Assembly: GCA_038380435.1 (NCBI GenBank)
Contig: JAWZYU010000028.1
Span: 43,769,095-43,833,094, forward strand
Direction of reading: 5' to 3'
DNA: 64,000 nucleotides
Source: Ryuthela nishihirai
Lineage: Eukaryota > Arthropoda > Arachnida > Araneae > Heptathelidae
Under the pieces are notes generated by a model, which saw nothing but the letters and a program-made list of their open reading frames with translations, did not search any database and had not been told where the DNA came from. Each line of letters begins with the position of its first letter. The first letter of the stretch is position 1. Of the stretch, positions 1 to 9,839 are shown piece by piece. The translations under genes and the position numbers were made by a program.

Positions 1-308
1 CACTCCTCTTCTTGTTCTCACAGTAGTCCATTTTCAGTAGCGGTTTCAAAGTGTGCGGAGTAAAAGCCCCTCTCTCCTCCAACAAAAAATGGCGCAGTTT
101 TGAGGGCGACATCTTAGTGATTGGATGCAGGGTCGAATCTAGGGGGTAGCGGGCAAGAAGGCCGTGCCCCTCCCCCCTCTGTTAATGCTAGTAAAGGTAA
201 TGGAGGATAAAAATGATTCCTTTAAATTTGTTACTCTTTTTATTAGGGATCTTTGTCAAAAAGTTTCAATATCTCCTTCCTTAAGTTGGGAGTGTGGCCG
301 GGGTCATT
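1..308. other. Unassigned sequence, no gene seen
   Basis: I see no recognisable coding region, RNA gene or mobile-element terminus here. There is a short polypyrimidine tract near 165-180. Confidence 0.5.
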
Positions 309-826
309 ACGTTAATCCGTCCGTGAGGAAAAAAAAAAAGTAAGCTGATTTGTGGGAGAAGAAAAGTAAGTTCGTTTGGGCTACAAAAAAGGAAGTTCGT
401 CTGGGCGGCAAAAAAAGAAAGGTCACTTTGGAACTGCAAAAAGTAAGCTGATTTGTGGGAGAAGAAAAGTAAGTTCGTTTGGGCTGCAAAAAAGGAAGTT
501 CGTCTGGGCGGCAAAAAAGGAAGTTCGTTTAGGGCGGCAAAAAGTGAGTTCGTTTAGGGCGGAAAGAAGTAATCCCATCTGGTGCGGCAAAAAGTAAATT
601 TAGTTGAGGAGACAGAAAAAAGTGAGTCCGTTTGAAATGACAAAAAAGTGAGTTCGTTAGGGCGGGGAAAAAGTAAGTTAATTTGGGGCAGCCAAAAAAA
701 TATGTTATTTTGGGGCGGCAAAAAAGTTATTTTTTGACGGGAAAAACTGAGTTTGTTAGGGCGGAAAAAGGTAAGTTCGTCTGGGATGGTAAAAAGTAAG
801 TTCATTTGGGGCAGCAAAATTTGTTT
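309..826. repeat. Degenerate purine-rich minisatellite (24-27 bp)
   Basis: Repeats of the form AAAAAGTAAGTTCGTTTGGGC, with interchangeable GGCGGC and CTACAA ends, run through this stretch. A longer duplication is superimposed: the segment beginning TAAGCTGATTTGTGGGAG at 341 recurs at 444, a step of 103 bp. The open frames on both strands are repeat read-through, with no protein domain and no codon-level conservation between units. Confidence 0.75.
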
Positions 827-1907
827 GCCCGGCCTGCTCCTTACAGTAGCGCCGTTGCAATGAGTTCCGTTTTCGGTAGTTGTTCACTGATCGCTTCCCC
901 CAAACAATGAACAGCCACTCTCAGCTACCCTCCAAAAATATAACTGGAAACTTACACCCCAAGTCACAACAAACAAACTGAGGCATGCACAATGGTCTGA
1001 AACGGAAACTCCATAAATCATAAAGATTCTTACAGCGAAACAAAGACTTCAAAATCCACGAACGCGATATCGCGAGAGGTCAAGTCGAAGAGAATGCGGA
1101 GATGAAACCGAAATCGAGACAGCTTCCACAGAGGAAAAGCACGAACCCACTACTCGCTTTCAAACGCGGAATTTGTGCGTGTGGACCTCTGCTTCGAGCT
1201 CTCTTCTCGTGTCTATTAAGTTCGTGAGTAGAAGGCGCTTTACGATATTTGATTTCACGTGGGAGATTGAGACGAAGTTTAGCAACAGTTGTGATACATA
1301 TGTAATGCGAGATGAGTATGGCCATAAGCAATTGCTAACACTGTTGTCCGTTCAGTTAGAGTGTGCATTGAGAAAGGCAGAGATTGGTTCATTTCAAGGA
1401 CTATTGGCTACTGCTGGGTAAAGTTCACTCAAGCATTTAACTGCTGCAAGGAAGTTAGGGAGATCAGGCACTCACGCAGCAGGGATAACTGGCGAGGATG
1501 CTGTAGGCAAAACGGAGGCAGGGAAATGACTCTCCAACGCATGCTTAGTTACCATTTGTAATTGTATGCGTGCCGGTTTCAGTTAATTCGGCTAATTCCG
1601 TTAAATTCTGGAACTGGAGTGATCTGCCTTTACAGACGAGGTAGAGGAGGAGGAGGCGCACGTATGTACGAACCAGAGCTGGCTGATTTTATCCCAAGCT
1701 TTGGCAAAGTTCGTAAACCAGTTAGTAGTGTCTATTTGTAGTTCTCTGATTGAGTTGGGGAGATGGGTATAAATCGAAGCTACCGGAATTGTGTTATTTG
1801 TGACTGTTGTATTTTTTTTTTGCTAAATGAGGAAACGTTTACAGTAAAAGAGGTGGGGAGGAATGGCAAAGGAATTGAATTGTTTTGTGGAAATTACTGG
1901 CGTAATG
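827..1907. other. Unassigned sequence, no gene seen
   Basis: About 1.1 kb of mixed-composition DNA. The short open frames overlap on opposite strands and resemble no family I recognise. No TIR, poly(A) tail or tRNA-like box was seen. Confidence 0.4.
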
Positions 1908-2038
1908 TACAGTCGCTCAAAAAATATCCGAACACTATGGTTGATTACAGAATTCAGAAAAAATATCTGGCAACGATTTTTTTTATAAATTAGTGATCTG
2001 GCAACCTTCGTGTCACGTGACACGAAGGTTGCCAGATC
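1908..2038 (+). mobile_element. MITE-A foldback element, right arm truncated
   Basis: It begins TACAGTCGCTCAAAAAATAT and carries the whole left arm of the MITE-A family, including the GTTGATTACAGAATTCAG and ATCTGGCAACGA blocks. It reaches the palindromic centre CTTCGTGTCACGTGACACGAAG, then stops after only CACGAAGGTTGCCAGATC of the right arm. Tc1/mariner-like termini and TA flanks are inferred for the family. The sharp loss of the right arm just past the centre suggests cruciform breakage. Confidence 0.8.
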
Positions 2039-2141
2039 GTGAATGAACTATTGGACCTTTAGTGCTTCCATGTCAACCAAAAATCGAAATCTGAAAATTT
2101 TAAAACACTATTTTTACTGGATCAGACAAAACAGTATAAGA

Positions 2142-2491
2142 GTGGGTTGTTTTACCTCTGAGCGGCACTTTTTCGCACACCATGGGCAAAATGGCCAGAT
2201 CACAAGAACCCCGAAGGCTCAGAGAAGGTTGGGGGAGGGGACCACTGGAACAGCTGTTGGGAGACAGATGGTAGCCTCCCGTCAAGGCTATCCAGTGTGT
2301 TCTTTAACATGCACAGGGTAGTCCCATCCGACGGACGGTCGCCTTTTCAAGCCCATCGGTGTCCCCTACTGACCATGGGTAGGGCGGGGAATTTTGCGGA
2401 GATAAATCTCAACGCTGACCCAGCTGGGACTCGAACTGGGAACTGCAGATTACGAGCCTGGCGCGCTACCGACTGAGCCACCCCCCGCCCC
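2142..2491 (-). mobile_element. SINE-1 copy with internal deletion
   Basis: The tRNA-like head is at the right end on the minus strand (B-box complement GGGACTCGAA, A-box complement CCGACTGAGCCA) and the 3' end lies at the left (TGGGTTGTTTTACCTCTGAG). About 35 bp of the body are missing near 2320, where CACAGGGTA joins directly to GTCCCATCCG. It would be a pol III transcript mobilised by a LINE; this copy is a fossil. Confidence 0.9.
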
Positions 2492-3070
2492 AACAATATA
2501 AGCGATTTAAAAGAAGGATTTTTTAAAATTAAAAAAAAGCAAGAATTATAATCGTTAATTATAATTATAAATTTCGTTCAATTACTCTTATTTTATCGTG
2601 CAAGCTCTTCTGCAGAACCTCGATTTGCTTCGTTAATTTATTTCCATTTCTCGACTTCAAATATCATCAAATATGCAAATTGCTTCGAATTATGCACGGC
2701 AGGGTAAATTAAGAACTTGAGATCATTTAAGATGATAACGATTCTTAGCCAAGACTAAAACTGTTTCAGTTGTGCTTAGGTGAGTTTCGTTTCAACATAT
2801 ATACTTAAATTTCTGAAGTGGGAAAGAAATATTAATTGGTGCAAAACTTTAGCCGTTATTAGACGCAATGACCACATTTCGCAAAATGAAATGAGAAAAG
2901 CGAATAGTTATTTTCTTGTTTGGTTTGCGCCTCGATAATCGATTGAGTGCTTAATTACCACAGTAAAGATCAAGATTGCTGAAAAGAGGATAACATTAAT
3001 TGTAAAAGAGATGAAAACTTCTCTGTTGTTTATTCTTGTGGGATAAACGGATGTTCGAAAAATATTATTA
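2492..3070. other. AT-rich unassigned sequence
   Basis: AT-rich DNA with no gene, TIR or tandem repeat that I can recognise. Confidence 0.45.
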
Positions 3071-3078
3071 CTCTAGCC

Positions 3079-3279
3079 CAGGGGTGGGCAATTGTTTTCG
3101 TATCTACACTGCGCATGCGTATTGACGTGGCCGTCCTAGTGGAAAATACGAGACGAATCTTCGGTCGCGCACGGGAAGGAAATCTCGGTTCAAGGCGGAT
3201 TTTTCTGACTGTCTTGGCGGGCCACAAAAAGCTCTTAGAGGGCCGAATGTGGCCCGCGGGCGCTATTTGCCAACCCCTG
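3079..3279. mobile_element. hAT-type MITE (201 bp) with 8-bp TSD
   Basis: The ends are imperfect inverted repeats: CAGGGGTGGGCAATTG at the left and, reading inward from the right, CAGGGGTTGGCAAATA. It is flanked by a perfect 8-bp duplication CTCTAGCC (3071-3078 and 3280-3287). An 8-bp TSD with CAGNG-type ends is diagnostic of the hAT superfamily. The internal GTGGCCCGCGGGC and GGGCCACA motifs are also usual in non-autonomous hAT elements. No transposase is encoded. Confidence 0.9.
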
Positions 3280-3287
3280 CTCTAGCC

Positions 3288-3719
3288 CAATGCTTCTCAA
3301 AATGGGTGATACCGCCCCTTGGGGGGCGTTGGAACGAACCAGGGGGTCGGTAGTAGCCTCGGGTGCATTTGGGGGGGGGGGCGGTGGAAGCATAAAGAAA
3401 GAAGGGAAGATAAAAAGAATTTTGAAAAACCGTTCGTTCATGTCTCATCTGTTGTGTAACATAGAGTTAAAGTGGAATGTTGCTATGGTTGATTTTAATA
3501 AACAATTTTATAATTTCAAGCTTCAAGGTGTCTTAATTACAACAACATCGTTCTTTACTATGTTCTAGGACGTAGGTAGAAATATAGATACATAAAAGAA
3601 CGCAAATTTGTCACTGCATCTTTCTGTTTGTTCACTTAAAGGCAGATTTCCAGGGGGGGCGCTGAGTAATTTTTTTTCTGAAAAGGGGGTGGTAGGACAA
3701 ATGAGTTTGAGAACCTCTG
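3288..3719. mobile_element. Second hAT-type MITE abutting the first
   Basis: The left end CAATGCTTCTCAAAATG pairs with the right end read inward, CAGAGGTTCTCAAACTC. The left flank is the CTCTAGCC at 3280-3287 shared with the preceding hAT MITE, and the right flank CTCTAACT (3720-3727) is a two-mismatch version of it. Homopolymers (G-run near 3371, T-run near 3672) and the absence of coding capacity mark it as non-autonomous. The open frames within it are not genes. Confidence 0.8.
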
Positions 3720-4028
3720 CTCTAACTGAAAGGCACTCGACATTGCTGATTGGTCTCGGACCTATTGGTATTTGTAATTTCATTTTTTTACTTTTGGGAT
3801 CTGGCAACAAGACTCCGTCCCACTCGTATAATGACTGCGGACATTGTGTTTGCCCGGGGATGGCATCTGATTGGCCCCTAGTGTTGGAGAATTCCCGGGG
3901 TTGCTTGAGTTATAGCCTCGCTTCAGCCAGCGAAGGGATTCTGTGTGGGGTGATGGTGCTAATAGGACCCGTGTTCTGTCTCCTGTCTTCAAAATAATTG
4001 TTTATTGTTTCCGAGTGCACAACTGTAG

Positions 4029-4412
4029 GGGCGGGGGTGGCTCAGTCGGTAGCGCGCCAGGCTCGTAATCTGTAGTTCCCAGGTTCGAGTCCCAGCTGGG
4101 TCAGCGTTGAGATTTATCTCCGCAAAATTCCCCGCCCTGCCCACGGTCAGTAGGGGACACCGATGGGCTTGGAAAGGACGCCGTCCGTCGGATGGGACGT
4201 TAAGCCGTGGCCCCGTGTGCGGGAGAGCCATACCCTGTGCACGTTAAAGAACACGCTGGATAGCCTTGACGGGAGGCTACCATCTGTCTCCCAACAGCTG
4301 TTCCAGTGGGTCCCCTCCCCCAACCTTCTCTTAGCCTTCGGGGTCCATGTGACCTGGCCATTTAGCCCATGGTGTGCAAAAAAGTGTCGCTCAGAGGTAA
4401 AACAACCCAAAA
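4029..4412 (+). mobile_element. SINE-1, full length, 12-bp TSD
   Basis: A complete 384-bp copy that defines the family here. It opens GGGCGGGGGTGGCTCAGTCGG, has the B box GGTTCGAGTCC about 60 bp in, the body block GGGACGTTAAGCCGTGG, the 3' block AAAGTGTCGCTCAGAGG, and ends GTAAAACAACCCAAAA. It is flanked by a perfect duplication GCACAACTGTAG (4017-4028 and 4413-4424), as expected from target-primed reverse transcription. The anticodon-loop region reads CTCGTAA, which suggests a tRNA-Met or tRNA-Thr-like ancestor; this is inference. Confidence 0.95.
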
Positions 4413-4424
4413 GCACAACTGTAG

Positions 4425-5042
4425 TCCAGCGGAACTAAGTTTTCGTTATGGATAAATCTTCAATCAGGGTATAATCATTTTAATTCATATTAATCTGATT
4501 GTTGTCACTTTTCTTTAATATTTTGACTGTCACTTTATAATTGAATTTTTTTGAGTGGTTTAGAAATAGGATAACGTATTGTAATGTGAATTTATCCACC
4601 TTCATAAGTTGGTAGAGGAATTATGTTGATTTTGAAAATTTAAATAAATTTAAATTTTTTTGTTATTGTTTAAACCAAATTTGCATTTGTCTATTATTAA
4701 ATCCTCTACTCATCACAGCTACAGTTAGAGAGTACATGACTGTGTATTACTAGCTTGTGGCTTGTTCCTGGTTCGAACTCGAATCTTCTGAGCCACTCTT
4801 TCAGAAGTATCTGTTAGAAAGTAAATTTTTGTTTGAAGTCAGATCGACAAGTATAGATATGTAGTTCTTGATGTGTTATAACTATATATGGATAATTATT
4901 TTTCATAAACGCGGAATATAATTGTAGTTCACGTCGCATGCCTTGAAGAGGAAAAGTTGCGGGTGACACTGCCCTGGTCTTACTTTTAATCTCTACATTC
5001 TGTTTGGCCCAATAGGTTCGTTATTTGAAATTACCCCTATCT
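4425..5042. other. AT-rich unassigned sequence
   Basis: No gene or recognisable repeat end was found in this AT-rich stretch. Confidence 0.45.
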
Positions 5043-5432
5043 AGGAGCGGGGGTGGCGCAGTCGGTAGCGCTCCAGACTCGTAATCTGCAGTTCCCAGGT
5101 TCGAATCCCAGCTGGGTTTCGAACTCGGTTGAGATTTATCTCCGCAAAACTCCCCGCCCTGTCCGCGGTCAATAGGGGACACCGATGGGCTTGGAAAGTC
5201 CACCGTCCATCAGATGGGACGTTAAGCCGTGGTCCCGTATGCGGAAGAGCCATAACGTGTGCACGTTAAAGAACACACTGGATGGCCTTGACGGGAGGCT
5301 ACCATCTGTCTCCTAACAGCTGTTCCAGTAGGTCCCCTCCCCCAACCTACTCTGAGCATTCGAGGTCCTGTGACCTGGCCATTTAGCCCATGGTGTGCAA
5401 AAAAGTACCGCTCAGAGGTAAAACAACCAACC
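5043..5432 (+). mobile_element. SINE-1 copy
   Basis: The head starts GAGCGGGGGTGGCGCAGTCGG and the copy runs to AAAACAACCAACCCC. A short insertion (GGGTTTCGAACTCGGTTGAG) sits just after the B box. No clear target duplication was found. Confidence 0.9.
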
Positions 5433-5708
5433 CCCGATCCAGACTCTTTGGCACAGATACAACACAAATAATTCCCCAGCGTTTTTCAGGTCGTTGCTGA
5501 CGTCAGGCGCTTGATCTCATAAACCATGGTTTCGTCACAAACTATCGAGATTTACATTTCCAAGAGTTTTTGGTATCTTGTAGTTCCCGTGATATTCAAC
5601 TGAACATTCCCAAATTTTGCACGTAGGTTCCTTCTGTGTGACCTCGTGTTGGGTAAAAAAATCAGATTCCTACCTGCAATGGGACGCTTTAAAATAATAA
5701 TTCCTTGG

Positions 5709-5936
5709 TACAGTCGCTCAAAAAAGTATCCGAACACTATGGTTGATTGCAAAATTCAGAAAAAATATCTGGCATTGATTTTTTTAGAAACTAGTGACCT
5801 GGCAACTTCGTTTCACGTGACAAGAAGGTTGCCAGATCACTAATTTCTAAAAAAAATCGTTGCCAGATATTTTTTCTGAATTCTGTAATCAATCGTAGTG
5901 TTCGGATACTATTTTGAGCGACTGTACGATTCTTAG
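5709..5936. mobile_element. MITE-A, complete palindromic copy (228 bp)
   Basis: A nearly perfect full-length inverted repeat: the left arm begins TACAGTCGCTCAAAAAAG and the right arm ends in its complement, with the centre around TTTCACGTGACAAGAAGG. The arms are about 105 bp, so the whole element can form one hairpin. The TACAGT ends resemble Tc1/mariner termini, so a TA target site is inferred. It has no coding capacity. Confidence 0.9.
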
Positions 5937-6244
5937 GTTCGTAGTTAGGGAGTAGTATATGGCAACAATAGATTTATCAGTGATTTCCTTTTCCCGTAAG
6001 AAAAGCATGGTAAATAGTTTTGCTTCCAGAAACTCTCCCTTTTTAGAATTTCGTCTTGAAATTTGGCATCAACTGAAACTCAGACGATAGTCAGAAACTC
6101 TTAGCGAAAATTTAAGCGTCTACCACGATTTTCCAATGAGTTATGGCTGCCAAAGACATTATTTTATTATTACAGAATGCAATATAGGGGATCCTTGATT
6201 GATTTTGCACATATAATCTGTCTTATTATATTAGTAAATTACCA

Positions 6245-6612
6245 CTGGGTTGTTTTACTCCTGAGCGACAATTTTTTTGCTCACAATGGGCTAAATGTTT
6301 AAGTCACAAGCACCCCGAATACTTAGAGAAGCTTGGGGGAGGGACCCACTGGAACAGTTGTTGGGAGACAGATGGTAGCCTCCCGTCAAGGACATCTAAC
6401 ACGATCTTTAACGTGCCCAGGTTATGACTCTCTCACACACACTGAACCATGGCTTAACATCTCATCCGACGGACGGCGACCTTTCCAAGCCCATCAGTTT
6501 CCCATACTGATTGAGGGCAGGTCTGGGAATTTTGAGGAGATAAATGTCAAACCTGGCCCAGCTGGGACTCGAATCTGGGAACTGCAGATTATGAGCCCTG
6601 GCACGTTACTGG
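6245..6612 (-). mobile_element. SINE-1, old diverged copy
   Basis: Recognisable blocks are CTGGGTTGTTTTACTCCTGAG, GGGACCCACTGGAACAG, GACAGATGGTAGCCTCCCG and GGGACTCGAATCTGGG. The head is lost beyond the anticodon region. Many substitutions and small indels show that it is older than the neighbouring copies. Confidence 0.85.
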
Positions 6613-6719
6613 GAAATTACTTCCGAAAGGAACTACTGAAACGTAATTTGTATACAACAATTAAAACGCTATATAAATTGATTATATAGCATATGTACTC
6701 TTTTCGTAAAATATTTGTT

Positions 6720-7000
6720 CATGCTGTTTGAAAAAAAAATGGAAAAATTCCCGAAAAAAGAAAAGAAAATTAAAATGAAAAAAATTAAACTTGAAATTTA
6801 AATAGTAAATTAAAATAAAAAATAAAAATGAATGAAAAAAAATTAAATTAAAAATTAAATAAGAAAAAATTAAACTTAAAAGGAGCTAAAAAAAGAACAA
6901 AGATTAAAAACGGAAAAAAAGATTAAAATGGAAAACAAAATATCAAAAAGGACGGCAAAGTTAAGCAAATTAAATTAAATTTTGTTTTTAATTAATTTAG
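6720..7000. repeat. A-rich low-complexity tract
   Basis: Runs of AAAATTAAA and AAAAAGATTAAAA make up nearly the whole segment, with no regular period. Confidence 0.7.
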
Positions 7001-8621
7001 TGTTTATACGAGATATTAAATTGCTATAAACAAAATATAGATGGAAAATTGAACATCATTGTTATTAATCAAAATTTTTTTAGCATTAAATTAAATAATA
7101 TTTATATATTACAGTTAAATAATTAATTTAACTATTTTCCATAATAGCGTAATCGAATTAGTAATATTAGTGAATTTTTCGACAGAACTGAATTTTCAAC
7201 TATGTATAAGGATTCCTTTAATTTTTCTTGATATTTGTGGAAAATACTTTCCAAGATTCTGCTCTTATATGTTCCAATTTAAATAACTCTTCAAATATTG
7301 AACGAATATTAGAAAGGAAAAAAAAATCGAAATTTTTGACAGAACCTATTGAAAAATTTATTTTATCTTCAGACTACATTTTTCGTGAAACGCTTATTTT
7401 TAAAAGTTATCTGCCCTTTGAATTTGGCCTCTCAGAGTCTGACCGTATGGAAATATCCTAATACTTTTGGGAATAGAGTGTATCTACAAACACACGCAAA
7501 AAAGAAATTATATAAAAAAAAACTTCCTTTTTTCGGTCACTTTCTGAAAGGAAAAAGTGCCGCCGAAAATGAAAACGAGAAATATAAAAAAATAAGAGAA
7601 GAAAATGAAATAGAAACCTAAACTTTTCCTCGTTCGAGTGTTACGTTTCATTTTCCTCCCCCATTTCCTTCCACCCACCCCCGAAGCTCACAGGGAGGAA
7701 AAATAAGAAATAAAAACCTTACAGTTATCACTGACAAAGGCGAAGCTCGAAACAAAGAGCAAAACAAAGAGTCGGAAGTAAAGAAAATTATTTTCATTTC
7801 TTCCTACTCTGATGGATCGATCCCCAGCGGGGTGAGATGTGTGGAAATAGGGAGACGGATTGTAGACCAAGAGGTTCGTAACCCCGGAGACTATCTGCCC
7901 TTCCTCCTCCTCTTCCTCTCTCCATCTCTTCCTCCTCCCGCTCTTCCCCTTTATCCCTCTTTTGGCATTTTCGTTCCCAAAGATTTGTGAGAGAGGTAAT
8001 TTAGTTAGGACCGGGTTTTCTCTCTCCGCTGCCGAAACAAGCTTATCCACTTAGAGAGGAACCTTCCCCTCCTGCATCTAAGCCAGCAATTCTTGGGTGG
8101 CCTCTCCTCACGACAGGCACATCTGACAGGCTTGGTTGGAAAGTATGAGCTCCCAGAGTCTGGATGCTGCTTAGTCTCCGTTTAAACGACACTGTCGCCA
8201 GTCCCAAAGTGTTGGCTTTTAAAAGGTAAAACGGACTTGTTATGTATGTGTTTACTGGGGTTCTCTCTCTTTTTTCCCCTTTGGAAGGGGAAAAGAATGG
8301 GAAGTGGGAGAGACTGAAGAGATGGGGATCTTTTCTGGCGTGGATCGTCGAATGAGGTATGGGACTTCAGCTTTCTGTCCTGATAGAGAACCGTGACACG
8401 TGAGATTCAGGTCGTTGGCTTTTCTTCTTCTTCTACCCTTTTTTTTTATCTTTATCTTCTTTTGGTCTTGAGAGGAGGTAAGTCTCCTGAAAGAAGGTAC
8501 GTCTTTCTCTGGCAGATGTTCTGTGCATCAGCATCAGTTATGCTAGATATCCATAGGGAAAATATAGGAGCAAATTATTATTGTAATATTTTTTAATGGA
8601 AAGACCCGATGCGAAGTTATG
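7001..8621. other. Unassigned sequence, possible family-B relic
   Basis: No gene is supported. At about 7255-7460 there is a diverged match to the family-B foldback arms seen at 33.6 and 52.7 kb (ATTGAACGAATATT, then ATCTTCAGACTACATTTTTC and TTTTAAAAGTTAT in the same order). The stretch 7620-8030 is pyrimidine-biased on the plus strand. The 120-codon minus-strand frame there is low complexity with no recognised domain. Confidence 0.35.
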
Positions 8622-9069
8622 TACCGTCGCTCAAAAAAATATCCGAACCCTATGGTTGATTACAGAATTCAGAAAAAATATCTGGCAACGATTTATTTTT
8701 AGGAATTAATGATCTGGCAAACTTCGTGTACTGTACAGTCGGTCAAAAAATATCCGAACTCTATGGTTGGTTATAGAATTCAGAAAAAATATCTGGCACC
8801 GATTTTTTTTTTAGAAATTAGTGATCTGGCAACCTTCGTGTATTGTACAATCGCTCAAAAAATATCCGAACACTACGGTTGATTACAGAATTCAGAAAAA
8901 ATATCTGGCACCGATTTTTTTTTAGAAGTTAGGGATCTGGCAACCTTCGTGTCACATGACACAAAGGTCACTAATTTCTAAAAAAAATCTAAAAATAAAT
9001 CGGTGCCAGATATTTTTTCTGAATTCTGTAATCAACCATAGTGTTCGGATATTTTTTTGAACGATTGTA
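8622..9069 (+). mobile_element. MITE-A: three left arms, one right arm
   Basis: Three successive left arms start at 8622, 8733 and 8846 (TACCGTCGC, TACAGTCGG, TACAATCGC). The first two stop at the palindromic centre (CTTCGTGTA) and are followed at once by the next left end. Only the third continues through CACATGACACAAAGG into a right arm ending at 9069. This is tandem accumulation of half-elements. Confidence 0.85.
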
Positions 9070-9207
9070 TATCCAGAAAGAGAAGAGTATTTTGTTATTT
9101 CTAACTCTAGAAAATTTAACCTACTTTGTTTATTTCTAAGGAGAGTAAAATAAAAGAGGAGTGGCAATATTCTCTCTAAACCTAGAAACTTCCCTAACGA
9201 AATGCTA

Positions 9208-9375
9208 CAAGATTTCCGTGTTATGTCAAAGGGAATAATAAAATATTTATTTAATTGATGTAAAAGGGAATAATAAATTCGAAGCGCCATAATTTGTAAA
9301 ATGTGTATTGAATGAGAAAATGTGACTGAAGATAAAGTTCATAATCCAATCTATTTAAAGCTCGATTTTCTTATT
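9208..9375 (+). repeat. Family-B foldback arm fragment
   Basis: The blocks GTTATGTCAAAGGGAAT, TTCGAAGCGCCATAA, GAAAATGTGACTGAAGATAAAG and ATAATCCAATCTATTTAAA match, in order, the arms at 33.6 kb and 52.7 kb. The other arm is not seen here. Confidence 0.6.
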
Positions 9376-9838
9376 TCTAACTCTAGAAAACTTACATTAT
9401 TTATTTTTTCAGAAAACTAAAGATGGAACCAGTTCTGTAGTTATGGACACATGGAGTACTTGGCGGTCCGGATGGCAGTGTGAGATTAAAGCCGAGGCGT
9501 TCTATTAAACATTTCCAGGAAGACAAGATGGCCAATGACAGTGTCAATGCTGAAAGAATAACGTTAAATTTAAAGCCAAGAATAGTACTATAATCAAGAA
9601 TCAGTGTTTCAAGGAAAATATTAGATATTAAAAATCGACAATCGTACTATAATCAAGAACCAATGTTTAAAGAGTGATACTAACATTAAAGTCAGCAATT
9701 GAGCCGTAGCCAATGATGTAAGAGCAGCAGTAGCATTTTTATTTCACATAATGTTTAACAGAATAAAAAAACGTATTTGGGGATCTCACAAGAGTAGTCA
9801 GGTTCGTGAGATCTCCATACAGAAACATATTAAATTAC
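9376..9838. other. Unassigned sequence leading into the satellite
   Basis: No gene seen. From about 9560 scattered AGTCAATGCT and AATCAAGAACCAATG words foreshadow the array that follows, so this is probably its degenerate edge. Confidence 0.45.
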
Positions 9839-9839
9839 A

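Noticed and set aside
4028..4100. SINE-1 heads as genuine tRNA genes
   Set aside because: A and B boxes are present, but the acceptor stem does not close and each head continues into the SINE body.
7688..8050. 120-codon minus-strand frame with a Glu/Arg-rich stretch
   Set aside because: The charged run comes from a CTCCTCC tract; no domain, neighbours or regulatory context support it.
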